The position numbers were made by a program, and so were the translations under genes. Positions 17,022 through 25,308 of a stretch of 64,000 nt of DNA are shown here, piece by piece (the first letter of the stretch is position 1; every line of letters starts with the position of its first letter). The notes below the pieces were generated by a model. It saw only the letters and a program-made list of their open reading frames with translations, had not been told where the DNA came from and did no database searches. The DNA is from Ignavibacteria bacterium (GTDB taxonomy: Bacteria > Bacteroidota > Ignavibacteria > Kapaibacteriales > UBA4661), in NCBI GenBank assembly GCA_014654705.1, contig JACVZY010000110.1:78859-142858 (forward strand). The letters are read 5' to 3'.

Positions 17022-19562
17022 TTAGCGAAGAATCATCAGCGGTGCGGCAAACGAATTCCTGCTTGACCGAACACGACATGAATAGGTTCCGACAGCTAAG
17101 TTTGCCACAGATAAATCGACCGTAATTTCTCCCGAAAGTGTGTTTTGATAAGAAGATGACCATACTTCCTGACCAAGTGAGTTGAAAATGCTTACAGAAT
17201 AATCGCTCGCGCTCGGCAAGACAAACGTTGCACTACAAGCACTGTTAGCAGGATTCGGGGACAATCGAATCGTTTCTTCTGCACCAGCCGTTTCCTGACG
17301 AACAGCAGTAGTAGTCAGCCCCACAGCTTTGCCCTGCTTAATCTGCGCGCTTGGGTTGCCCTCGTTCATCAAGACTGATTCAAGCGTAATACTGCTCTCG
17401 CCCGGCAGTAATACTTCGGCTTCGACGGCAAAAAGATTGCCATTACCGCTTAATTGGCGTTCACCAAAATACGTAAACCGCATTGTATTGTCAGACTCCA
17501 ATTTGGAAAAAAACATTCCCTGTTCAGCCAGACTGTTTTCTTGCTTTATGCCCAGAATACGCAATGATTTCGCATCGTATCGAAGAGTCCCTTGATATGC
17601 GAGGACAGCCGCAGCGGCAATATTTTCAGAATGTACCGGTATCAAAACACGGCTACCCACAGGTACATTCACACTACCAACAGCAATATCTACGCTTTTG
17701 GGTGTATCTGGGAATGAGGCAAATGGCGGGGTTTCCACTACTGTCGAAGAAACAGCTACCGTTGGAACAGGACAACCGCCGGGAAAGGACGTAATGAGAC
17801 CTGTTGCATATCGTGCAATGAGTGCAGCATCATAGACCGTAACTGAACCATTACCCGACACATCTGCCGCTCGTGCTTGCGCGGTACTCAAGGAGCGCAA
17901 TCCTGCTGCTACTTGCGCCGTAAATGTTGCATCGGCTGCAGTTATGCCACCGCCTTCACTCACATCACCACAGAGAAATGCGATGCTAAAGAGTCCTCTC
18001 TCAACCGTCAAGCGTGGCACGCCTTCATTAAACTGGAAGCCATTGAAGATTATTGGCGTTGAGGATGCGGAAGAAAACGATTGCGTCGGCACGGTGCCGA
18101 TAAGATTGATGAGCGTACCGCTACCAGAAAGCGGTGTGGTGCGATACACATTCAGCGTCAATCGCCCAAAGCTGGCATTCGCTGTTACGACACCACCATC
18201 CGAAAGTGTTCCGGCAACAGTAGCATTAGTTAAACTCAGCACATCACCGCTAAAAGCAAGACTAATCTGATAAGCGTAGATATTTTGCCCCGTAAGATTA
18301 CTTACCTGCAAAGGAATAACAACTGGTGTACCTCTGGATAAAGTTAATTGTGGGAGCGTAACACGAATAACGTTGGTGTCAATAGAAGCAGTTGAGTATT
18401 CGGCAGTCCAACCTCGCAATGCTGTCGAGCTATTCGATTGAAATTGCACCAATAACGCTCCACCACTTGAGCGAATCAGATACGGCAACGTAGAACCGGT
18501 AAATTGCCCTATAACGGGGGATCCTGTAGTAGCACCATCATAGACCGTTACACCATCAACATTTTGCTCTGTTTGAAAAGCAGAAAATGACAGCGTAATT
18601 CGTTGACCATTTGTAGGCTGAATAAGCCATTGACAGTTAAGGTTATTAGCATATGTAGGTGTAGGTAACGTGCGGTCGCTGAATGTTCCGGCTGCGTCCG
18701 TGAGGCGCGTTACGCCTTGGCAAGTGAGTATTTGTGTCGTAAAATTTCGTGTCACCGACCAGCGCGGAACGCTTGTGATCGTATCGGGTGTGGCAGCGAC
18801 CCGCCAAAAATATCGTGTTTGCTGTTGCAATGCGGAAAGTGCAAAAAGAAAACCTTGATTATTCGAGAGAGAAGCGTTATTAAAACCATTGCGGTAGCGC
18901 CATACAATATTGCCGGACTGAAAAAGAGAATCACGGGAAATCTGAAGCGTTACCCAATCTGCCGATACCCGACCATTCGGAAATGACATGGTAAAGGTAG
19001 GAGTAATAGTTACATCAAGAGCACCATTGGCAGGGGACGCCAAAACTGGCGGTACAAAGCGGTCAATGATAATCGTTGAATCTATTGTTCCGTAACTAGC
19101 TGCCCAGCCTGAACTTGTAACACTTCCATCGGTCGTGAAACGCACCAGCATTCCACTCCGAGAAACCGTGGAAAATACTGGTGGAATATCAGTGCCGGAA
19201 AACTGCCCTAGGATAGGAGCATTCACTGTTGTACCATCGTACACTGTAACAATATCGCAACATGATTCCGTAGAAAAACGAGAGAATTGCAACATAACGT
19301 TCCGCCTATCCGGAGGCTCAATGACCCATTGACAATTAAGGTTATCTGAATACGCCGCGAGACCCGAAACACGGTCAGAAAATGAACCAGAATTTGAGGT
19401 GAGCCTTGTAACACCACTGCAAGATTGCTGCGCTTGCACAACATAGACCGCCGACGTGGCTATGGCAAACAAAAGAACCATCGTAAAAAGACCCTTCAAA
19501 AGACCGCAACAATGCACGTTTGAGAAAGGCACGCGAAGAAAAAAATATGTTTTCATACACAA
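17022..19562 (-). CDS. T9SS-secreted protein with two CUB, two cohesin-like and one dockerin-like domain
   Basis: An 846-residue secreted protein. The signal peptide ends near residue 45 (VVQAQQ). Domains: CUB 1 (47-160, with CQWVIEPP and DIVTVYDG); a fibronectin III-like module (168-277); CUB 2 (280-391, CQWLIQPT and DGVTVYDG); a cohesin-like beta-sandwich (401-525, IPLQVSNLTGQNIYAYQISLAF); a dockerin-like pair of calcium-binding repeats (530-590, CGDVSEGGGITAADA and ADVSGNGSVTVYDAALIARY); a second cohesin-like sandwich (623-745). It ends with a T9SS sorting domain (766-846, LSPNPANSACSATF to PLMILR). CUB modules bind proteins or sugars. Cohesin and dockerin normally pair between different proteins, so having both in one chain is notable. 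Role probably surface assembly, by inference. Confidence 0.85.
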   Translation of the reverse strand: MCMKTYFFLRVPFSNVHCCGLLKGLFTMVLLFAIATSAVYVVQAQQSCSGVTRLTSNSGSFSDRVSGLAAYSDNLNCQWVIEPPDRRNVMLQFSRFSTESCCDIVTVYDGTTVNAPILGQFSGTDIPPVFSTVSRSGMLVRFTTDGSVTSSGWAASYGTIDSTIIIDRFVPPVLASPANGALDVTITPTFTMSFPNGRVSADWVTLQISRDSLFQSGNIVWRYRNGFNNASLSNNQGFLFALSALQQQTRYFWRVAATPDTITSVPRWSVTRNFTTQILTCQGVTRLTDAAGTFSDRTLPTPTYANNLNCQWLIQPTNGQRITLSFSAFQTEQNVDGVTVYDGATTGSPVIGQFTGSTLPYLIRSSGGALLVQFQSNSSTALRGWTAEYSTASIDTNVIRVTLPQLTLSRGTPVVIPLQVSNLTGQNIYAYQISLAFSGDVLSLTNATVAGTLSDGGVVTANASFGRLTLNVYRTTPLSGSGTLINLIGTVPTQSFSSASSTPIIFNGFQFNEGVPRLTVERGLFSIAFLCGDVSEGGGITAADATFTAQVAAGLRSLSTAQARAADVSGNGSVTVYDAALIARYATGLITSFPGGCPVPTVAVSSTVVETPPFASFPDTPKSVDIAVGSVNVPVGSRVLIPVHSENIAAAAVLAYQGTLRYDAKSLRILGIKQENSLAEQGMFFSKLESDNTMRFTYFGERQLSGNGNLFAVEAEVLLPGESSITLESVLMNEGNPSAQIKQGKAVGLTTTAVRQETAGAEETIRLSPNPANSACSATFVLPSASDYSVSIFNSLGQEVWSSSYQNTLSGEITVDLSVANLAVGTYSCRVRSSRNSFAAPLMILR

Positions 19563-19769
19563 AAAGAGTAATACTTTGAAGAAAAAGTAAATTAGTAGAT
19601 CGCTTTCCGAAGCCCTTTTTTCTTATTGTTTGAAAAGTAAGGTTGTGGACGCAAATATGTTAAAGTAAAACTAATAATTTATTTTGAAATATCAATTAGT
19701 TACAAAGAGAAACACTTTAATTTGTCACCGCCCACAACCACATCAGCCATGCTTTTGCGCCTACATTCC

Positions 19770-21695
19770 TCAAAAATGCCAGCGCACAAAACCCTCAATC
19801 GCCTCATATTCCGCCAGTCCCAGCGCATCGTAGATTTCTGCCGTAGCGCGGTTGCGGTCTTCGGCGCGTTGCCAGAACTCACGTTTGTCCGAGCCGGGGA
19901 ACATTGCCGCATCTTTTTGGGATTGGTGCTTGAAGATGGCTTTGCGCTTGCGCATCACTTCTTGCGGCGAGAGCGGTACTGCCATTTCGATTTGGTCAAC
20001 GCCCCACTCCTGCCATGCACCACGGTAGAGCCACACCCAGCAGTCGTTTATCCATTTCGCGTTGCTTGCTTTGATGCGCTTCACCGCTTCCATAATAGCT
20101 GCCAAGCAAACGCGGTGCGTTCCGTGTGGGTCGGAAAGGTCGCCTGCGGCGTAGATTTGGTGCGGTTTGATTTTGTTCAATAAGTCCATCACGAGCCTGA
20201 TATCCTCTTCACCAATCGGATTTTTCTTGATTGTACCGGTCTGATAGAACGGCATATTGAGGAAATGTGCGTTCGCGTCCGGTACACCACTGGCACGGCA
20301 GCCCGCCTTCGCTTCACCCTGACGAATAAGCGCCTTGATTTCCTGCACCTCCGTCGAATCAATCTGTCCGGGCTTTTTGTTATGCAAGAAGTCCAGCACT
20401 TTTTTGTAAAACTTCTCTGATTCTTTTGTGTTAAAGCCGAGATGCTTGTTCATGTCCACCACAAAATCGGCAAAACGAATCGCGTCGTCGTCAAAAACCG
20501 CGATATTGCCGGAAGTCTGGTAGGCAACGTGGACTTCGTGCCCTTGGTCGGCAAGGCGAATAAACGTGCCGCCCATCGAAATCACGTCGTCGTCGGGGTG
20601 CGGTGAAAACAGCACTACGCGCTTGGGGAAAGGCTTTGCGCGTTCGGGACGGTTCGAGTCGTCGGCGTTAGGTTTGCCGCCGGGCCAGCCGGAAATGGTA
20701 CGTTGAAGTTGGTTGAAAACATGAATGTTAATGTCGTACGATGTTCCGCGAGCCGTCAGTAGGTCTCCCATACCGTGCTCATTGTAATCTTCATCGGACA
20801 ACTTCAGAATCGGCTTTTTCACTTGCTGACAAAGCCAAACCACTGCCCCGCGAACACGCTGCTCCGTCCAATCACATGGACCAATCAGCCATGGCGTTTT
20901 AACGCGGGTCAGTTCCGCTCCGGCGGCTTCGTCCAACACAAAAAGCGTGTTAAAGTGGCGTTGCAAAAAGGTTGCGGGTACGGAATCGGAAACATCGGTT
21001 TCGACGGTTTTCTGAATCACCCGTGCCTTGCCTTCGCCCCACGCCATGAGGATGATGCGCCGTGCGCCCATAATCGTTCCCACGCCCATCGTAATAGCGC
21101 GACGCGGCACGTTATCTTCGGCAAAGAAGTCGCTCGCAGCGTCAATCCGCGTCATGCGGTCGAGCGTAATCATGCGCGTCCGCGAATCCGACCCCGACCC
21201 CGGCTCGTTGAAACCGATATGCCCCGTGCGCCCGATACCCAAAATCTGAATATCAATGCCGCCCGCCCGCTCAATTTCTTTTTCGTAATGTTCGCAAAAT
21301 GCAGGAACCTGTGATGTAGCAAGCCGCCCATCGGGAATATGCACATTCTCGCGTTTGATGTCCACGTGGTCGAACAAATGCTCGTTCATAAAGTGAACAT
21401 AGCTTTGGAGTGCATCCGGCTCTATCGGAAAATACTCATCCAAATTGAAGGTTACGACATTGCGGAAGCTCAGTCCGTCTTCTTTGTGCATCCGCACGAG
21501 TTCGTCATAAACGCGCGTCGGCGTGGAACCTGTTGCCAAGCCAAGTACGGCATTTTTGCCGATTTTTGCTTTTTCCTTAATCAAGTCGGCAATTTCCTGC
21601 GCCACTGCCTTGGAAGCATCAACGGAATTGGAAAAAAGACGAGTCGGGATGCGCTCTCTGCGGCGCTGTTCGGGGGAGTCGGGTTGAATCTGCAT
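19770..21695 (-). CDS. nagB: NagB glucosamine-6-phosphate deaminase fused to a LmbE/PIG-L deacetylase-like domain
   Basis: A 641-residue two-domain protein. Residues about 17-290 are NagB: substrate loop LATGSTPT (53-60), catalytic Asp86 in NLDEYFP, and ILGIGRTGHIGFNEPG with His159 and Glu164, matching the E. coli catalytic set. NagB turns glucosamine-6-phosphate into fructose-6-phosphate plus ammonia. Residues about 358-600 are LmbE/PIG-L-like, with the zinc motif SPHPDDD (364-370) and a later PHGTHR histidine block, as in N-acetylglucosamine deacetylases. This fusion is known in Bacteroidota. It would couple deacetylation and deamination of amino sugars in the cytoplasm, although the C-terminal activity is unproven. 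It is the last gene of the 19.8-28.4 kb amino-sugar neighbourhood. Confidence 0.93.
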   Translation of the reverse strand: MQIQPDSPEQRRRERIPTRLFSNSVDASKAVAQEIADLIKEKAKIGKNAVLGLATGSTPTRVYDELVRMHKEDGLSFRNVVTFNLDEYFPIEPDALQSYVHFMNEHLFDHVDIKRENVHIPDGRLATSQVPAFCEHYEKEIERAGGIDIQILGIGRTGHIGFNEPGSGSDSRTRMITLDRMTRIDAASDFFAEDNVPRRAITMGVGTIMGARRIILMAWGEGKARVIQKTVETDVSDSVPATFLQRHFNTLFVLDEAAGAELTRVKTPWLIGPCDWTEQRVRGAVVWLCQQVKKPILKLSDEDYNEHGMGDLLTARGTSYDINIHVFNQLQRTISGWPGGKPNADDSNRPERAKPFPKRVVLFSPHPDDDVISMGGTFIRLADQGHEVHVAYQTSGNIAVFDDDAIRFADFVVDMNKHLGFNTKESEKFYKKVLDFLHNKKPGQIDSTEVQEIKALIRQGEAKAGCRASGVPDANAHFLNMPFYQTGTIKKNPIGEEDIRLVMDLLNKIKPHQIYAAGDLSDPHGTHRVCLAAIMEAVKRIKASNAKWINDCWVWLYRGAWQEWGVDQIEMAVPLSPQEVMRKRKAIFKHQSQKDAAMFPGSDKREFWQRAEDRNRATAEIYDALGLAEYEAIEGFVRWHF

Positions 21696-21770
21696 ACTAT
21701 GGTAAAACCTCTCTAAAAATGGAAAAGAATGGTTAGAAAGAATTGTAAAACTCTCGTTTGTGAAAAATCT

Positions 21771-22565
21771 CTATTCACCCACACGCTTCATCGAAAAAAC
21801 CACCTCACCAAAACGCGCCGGAACGTGAAACCGATTTACCAGCGTCGGCGACCAAGCGGATAATTCTTTCGTCGGGAAACGGTCAATGCGATAAAAATTC
21901 ATACGCCACTTGTCGCCATCAGCAATCGGTGGCAAATTTACAGGCTGAATATCTGCTAGCGGCAATGCCATCTCCACCGTCCAACTTGTGTCTCGGTCAG
22001 TGGAATTATTGATTGTACCATGAAGTTGCGTTGCCGAGCGGATGTTGAGTGTGTAAGCGTTATAGGGCAGCGCAACAGGCATAAAACCTCGTACTTCGCG
22101 GACATACAAGTCCAGAGCTGTATTGGCAGGACTAATTTCAATTTCGGTATAACCAAATTTTTCGGGCGAATATGGCGAAAAAAAGATCTCAATCACCTCT
22201 TCTTCCCAGAGTTTATCGTCTCTGCGTGTCATGCGCCCAACGATGTCCGTGTCGGTACATTCAAAAGCAATGTAAAGATTTGTGCTGTCCCAGAGAACCT
22301 TTGCGGAGGTTGCTAACTGCGGTTTTGTCAGACTATCGGTTACAATCAAATTGCCCGTAGATGAGGCTTTCAGCCATGATTGTTCGTTCAGTATGCCATC
22401 AATAACAATAGCGCCATTGGTGCGAAATATTGTAAGTTGGTGGGGAGTGTCTTGCAGGAGATTTTGACGGAGAGGAACAAGCGAAGTCAATCCACCAAGC
22501 AAAAGCATGGCTATTGCTCCAAAGAGCAAGGTGCTTATTATACCCATACCGGCGAGAGGTCTCAT
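21771..22565 (-). CDS. Membrane-anchored CBM9-like carbohydrate-binding protein
   Basis: A 264-residue protein with an N-terminal hydrophobic segment (about 9-30), then a family-9-type carbohydrate-binding module. Key blocks are IVIDGILNEQSWLKAS, AKVLWDSTNLYIAFECTDTDIVG, LWEEEVIEIFFSPYSP, YTEIEISPANTALDLYV, TSWTVEMALPLADI and WRMNFYRID. This DUF-type CBM9-like fold is common in secreted Bacteroidota proteins and binds sugars or related ligands. There is no catalytic domain. It lies 75 bp upstream of nagB on the same strand, which fits a sugar-handling role by inference. Its own upstream flank carries the MITE-like insertion. Confidence 0.75.
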   Translation of the reverse strand: MRPLAGMGIISTLLFGAIAMLLLGGLTSLVPLRQNLLQDTPHQLTIFRTNGAIVIDGILNEQSWLKASSTGNLIVTDSLTKPQLATSAKVLWDSTNLYIAFECTDTDIVGRMTRRDDKLWEEEVIEIFFSPYSPEKFGYTEIEISPANTALDLYVREVRGFMPVALPYNAYTLNIRSATQLHGTINNSTDRDTSWTVEMALPLADIQPVNLPPIADGDKWRMNFYRIDRFPTKELSAWSPTLVNRFHVPARFGEVVFSMKRVGE

Positions 22566-22590
22566 ACCTTAAAGAATAGGGTCTCGTTAA

Positions 22591-22914
22591 TATAACCGAA
22601 AAACGGTTCTAAATGATTTTAGTTGGAAACAATAATGGTACAAAAACATCGTGATAGCCAAGCAAAAAAGCGGCTTTTAGCATTTTATCCTTATCGTTAA
22701 ACAACGCACAGGGCTAAAAAACCATGAGTTAAAGACCGCATTAAACATTGCTTCTCCGATGACTCATGTTGCCATTCCAACTGAAATCATTTAGAACCCG
22801 AAAAACTATCGGAACGCGCATCCAGCATTGAATAGACTTACCGGATTTTTGAGTATAACCGAAAAACTATCGGAACGCGCATCCAGCATTGAATAGACTT
22901 ACCGGATTTCTGAG
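22591..22914. repeat. 61-bp tandem duplication, outer copy split by an insertion
   Basis: The inner copy is 22854-22914. The outer copy is 22591-22604 joined to 22807-22853; the two differ at one base (T or C near the end). The duplication covers the 3' end of the adjacent TonB-C gene. Before it, the gene would have ended FRLY followed by TAA (still readable at 22588-22599). Now the reading frame runs into the second copy and ends FRLYSKIR. Confidence 0.85.
22605..22798. mobile_element. MITE-like element, 194 bp, 24-bp inverted ends, 8-bp target duplication
   Basis: The left end (22605-22628, beginning GGTTCTAAATGATTT) and the right end (22775-22798) are inverted repeats of 24 bp with one mismatch. 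The element is flanked on both sides by the direct repeat CGAAAAAC (22597-22604 and 22799-22806). There is no transposase reading frame; the interior is AT-rich with stop codons in all frames. Short length, inverted ends and a target duplication are the definition of a MITE mobilised in trans. It sits just beyond the stop of the TonB-C gene, inside the outer copy of a 61-bp tandem duplication, so it arrived after that duplication. Confidence 0.8.
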
Positions 22915-23335
22915 CAGGAATCAACACTGCTTTTTTAATCGCTTCTAACGCAGAATCCTTAAACTCACGGAATTCTGCATTGGTTCTGATTCCTTGCGCA
23001 CATTCGGCAAATACTTCGCTTGCTTTTCCTTGCTCATCAACTAAAACAATAAAGGTAAATATCGCTTGTAGTCCAAGCCTTTTTGCCCTTTCGGGATAGA
23101 CAAGGTTACGAGATAGTTCTTTCCTATCCAGATACGGCTCTGTATCTACATGAATCGTCTTTCCCAGAAAGGGAAGCGAATCAATCGCTGCGGAAGAATA
23201 CACACCGTAGCCTTTAGAAAGTCCGCTAGGAAAAGTATTCCACCCGCAATCTTCTGCTGTAAACGGCTGCTGCTGTGCAGAAGAAATAGCATTTACCGCA
23301 GCCAGAAGGAGAAAAATAAGAAAAATGCTTTTCAT
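22838..23335 (-). CDS. Secreted TonB C-terminal-domain protein, paralogue 1
   Basis: A 165-residue exported protein with signal peptide MKSIFLIFLLLAAVNAISSAQ. The remainder is a TonB-C-like fold: ELSRNLVYPERAKRLGLQAIFTFIVLVDEQGKASEVF, then a helix AIKKAVLIPA and QKSGKSIQCWMRVPIVFRL, matching the TonB family's VYPxxAxxxxxxGxVxxxxxVxxxGxxxxxxV and late Gx(P)Vxxxxxxxxx(F) blocks, here across positions 80-160. Three cysteines (EDCGWN, AECAQG, IQCWMR) are matched in the neighbouring paralogue, so disulfides are likely. It has no membrane anchor for ExbB/ExbD coupling, so it is not a classic TonB. The C-terminal SKIR comes from the 61-bp duplication. Confidence 0.7.
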   Translation of the reverse strand: MKSIFLIFLLLAAVNAISSAQQQPFTAEDCGWNTFPSGLSKGYGVYSSAAIDSLPFLGKTIHVDTEPYLDRKELSRNLVYPERAKRLGLQAIFTFIVLVDEQGKASEVFAECAQGIRTNAEFREFKDSALEAIKKAVLIPAQKSGKSIQCWMRVPIVFRLYSKIR

Positions 23336-23368
23336 AATAGGCTTAAAACTGGTGAAATACTTACACCG

Positions 23369-24007
23369 TTACGGCAAACGGTAGTGAATAGGAATTCTTG
23401 TCCAGCACTGCAAAGGCTTGCCCTCACGCTGCGCTGGCTCAAACGTTACCGATTGAAGCGCTGCAATAGCATTCGCTTCGAGAGCCTCTATTTCCTCAAT
23501 GCTAAGTTCAGCGTCCCATTTGGTATTTTTCGGATTAAATGCTTTAACACATTCCAGCATATGGCGGTCAAGTTTTCCTTTTTCGTCCACCAGCACCATC
23601 AACGATACCCATGCTTCTTTTTTTGCGGATTTTAAGGTTGGTGGGTGTGTGAGTTTGCTCATCAGCACTTTGGGGTCGAGATGCGGTTCGGACTCAATTC
23701 CCATGCTATTTCCCGGACATGGTACTTTATCAGAAATAATCGTTTGCCCCAGATGGCTTGCCGATTCGTTTTTTGCTTCCTGCTCACACGGCGAAATCTT
23801 TGTGTGAGCGTGTTTGTGTGCGTGTTCGTGCAGTGCACTTGCTTTCAGATGCGGGTGCGCTGAAGATTTCGATGGTTGTGCCATTATTTGGCTTGACGGC
23901 AGACTAAGCAAAAGGCAAAGCACCATAGCAGCACTCATGGTCGTACCAATAGCAACACCAAACGGCATTTGCTGAGCGGTATTTTTTGATAGTAGCAGCT
24001 TCTGCAT
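23369..24007 (-). CDS. TonB C-terminal-domain protein with His-rich segment, paralogue 2
   Basis: A 212-residue protein starting MQKLLLSKNT at 24007. An AGGAGA motif 7 bp upstream decides this start; the open frame continues 52 codons further but runs through a dispersed repeat. A hydrophobic segment (about 17-42) is a signal or anchor. A His-rich stretch follows (HEHAHKHAH, about 60-70) and could bind metal. The C-terminal TonB-C-like domain (SEPHLDPKVLMSKLTHPP, SLMVLVDEKGKLD, VTFEPAQREGKPLQCWTRIPIHYRL) is clearly paralogous to the next gene 33 bp downstream, including the three cysteines (VPCPGN, LECVKA, LQCWTR). It could link a metal or sugar uptake receptor to energy, but the partner is unknown. 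Confidence 0.7.
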   Translation of the reverse strand: MQKLLLSKNTAQQMPFGVAIGTTMSAAMVLCLLLSLPSSQIMAQPSKSSAHPHLKASALHEHAHKHAHTKISPCEQEAKNESASHLGQTIISDKVPCPGNSMGIESEPHLDPKVLMSKLTHPPTLKSAKKEAWVSLMVLVDEKGKLDRHMLECVKAFNPKNTKWDAELSIEEIEALEANAIAALQSVTFEPAQREGKPLQCWTRIPIHYRLP

Positions 24008-24037
24008 AATACGTTCTCCTAAAAAATGTGGTCGTAT

Positions 24038-24165
24038 ATTGTTCAGATATTGATGACAGTTAGAAGCATAGAATGCAGAATTGTAATTCCGCCGTTTCCG
24101 TGAGAAATACTTTGCAGAATTACAATTCCGCACTCCTTCGTACCGTACAATCTCGCTAAACAATG
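24038..24165. repeat. Dispersed inverted-end repeat, copy A
   Basis: It begins ATTGTTCAG (24038) and ends CTAAACAATG (24156-24165), which are inverted ends. It shares with copy B at 31603-31693 the string AATTCCGCACTCCTTC and the spaced TACAATC and CTAAACAATG. The interior has an extra inverted pair, GAATTGTAATTCCG and CAGAATTACAATTC. It is probably a non-autonomous mobile repeat; no target duplication is obvious. Confidence 0.6.
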
Positions 24166-24174
24166 TGGTAAGAA

Positions 24175-25290
24175 TTATATTTTGATAAAGATATTCCGTT
24201 TGTACAAAACGTAAGCAATTGTCCAGAATACTAGATTATATGCTACGGCAAAGGCAAGTGAAGCATTGAGTGGGTTTGCAAACATTGGTACAAAAACAGC
24301 ATTGTAGAACGCATTTTTCAAGGCGAGCTGTGTTCCATCGGCTTGCGTTACCGTAAAGAAAATGATAAGTTTCATCACCATCACTGACAAGAAGTAGCTT
24401 GCAAGCGCATTCATACCATAAACGACAAAAAATTTCGCCCATTTTTGCCAGCCTTGCACGTCAATAATCCAATAGAACGAACCGAACATCAGTAACGCCC
24501 AACCAGCCATGAAGACCGTGTATGAGCTTGTCCAGAGGCTTTTGTTAATCGGCATATACCAATCCCAAACTCCCCCCGCTATCAAGCAGACAAATCCCGC
24601 AAAGAGCATCCACGCTGCTTTTTCAGCACGAGACATCTCAGAGCGCAATAAATACCCCGTCAGCGAACCAAAAAGCGTAGTGGCAACAGCAGGAAACGTA
24701 CTCAAAATCCCTTCCGGATCCCATGTTTTGGACTGCACCCACATATGCCCCGTAAGAAAGAGCGAATCAATGTACGCCGCAAGGTTTTTGCCCGGTTCCA
24801 TAAAGCCTGCCCCCAGTTCCGGCACCGGTATCAGATACATCGCTGCCATATATCCCAGCAGCAGACCCGCAATCCACATAGCTTGGGCGCGGGGCTTGAA
24901 GTTCAGCATAATCGCAGCGCCAATGGCATAACAAATCGCAATGCGCTGCAATACGCCCGGAATACGAACCGTCTCAAAGTTGAAGCGTGGCACGATGTTC
25001 AAGACAAATCCCAAGAAAAAAATAATCGCAGCACGACGAGCCACTTGCTTGAAAAGGTCTATCCTGCTGTCGCCCCGCTCCAAACGGTTTGCCATCGAAT
25101 AGGTCATCGAAACACCAACGATGTAGAGGAAAAACGGGAAAATCCAATCCGTAAACGTCCATCCGTTCCAGCGAGCGTGCAGAAGCTGCGGATACGCTTG
25201 CGTCCAGCTTCCGGGGCTATTCACCAAAATCATTCCGGCGACGGTAAAGCCTCGAAAGGCATCAAGAGAAACTAAACGCTCGTTTTTCAT
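24175..25290 (-). CDS. NagX-like membrane acyltransferase (DUF5009/heparan-alpha-glucosaminide N-acetyltransferase family)
   Basis: A 371-residue polytopic inner-membrane protein with about ten hydrophobic segments. It begins RLVSLDAFRGFTVAGMILVNSPG and continues WNGWTFTDWIFPFFLYIVGVSM, the hallmark N-terminal block of the NagX/YeiB-type acyltransferase group with conserved Asp, Arg and His-like positions. The mammalian relative acetylates glucosamine ends of heparan with cytosolic acetyl-CoA; in bacteria the family often sits in N-acetylglucosamine gene clusters. Here it is 18 bp downstream of the PaiB-like gene and near NagB and NamZ, supporting a role in amino-sugar handling at the membrane. 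The acceptor is not known. Confidence 0.85.
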   Translation of the reverse strand: MKNERLVSLDAFRGFTVAGMILVNSPGSWTQAYPQLLHARWNGWTFTDWIFPFFLYIVGVSMTYSMANRLERGDSRIDLFKQVARRAAIIFFLGFVLNIVPRFNFETVRIPGVLQRIAICYAIGAAIMLNFKPRAQAMWIAGLLLGYMAAMYLIPVPELGAGFMEPGKNLAAYIDSLFLTGHMWVQSKTWDPEGILSTFPAVATTLFGSLTGYLLRSEMSRAEKAAWMLFAGFVCLIAGGVWDWYMPINKSLWTSSYTVFMAGWALLMFGSFYWIIDVQGWQKWAKFFVVYGMNALASYFLSVMVMKLIIFFTVTQADGTQLALKNAFYNAVFVPMFANPLNASLAFAVAYNLVFWTIAYVLYKRNIFIKI

Positions 25291-25308
25291 AGTTGGGAGT
25301 GTTCGGAG

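Noticed and set aside
19375..19560. Small minus-strand frame at the start of the CUB/cohesin gene
   Set aside because: It lies within the signal-peptide region of the larger gene in another frame.
22798..22914. Possible CRISPR repeat pair
   Set aside because: Only two units, head to tail with no spacer and 61 bp long; it is a simple tandem duplication.
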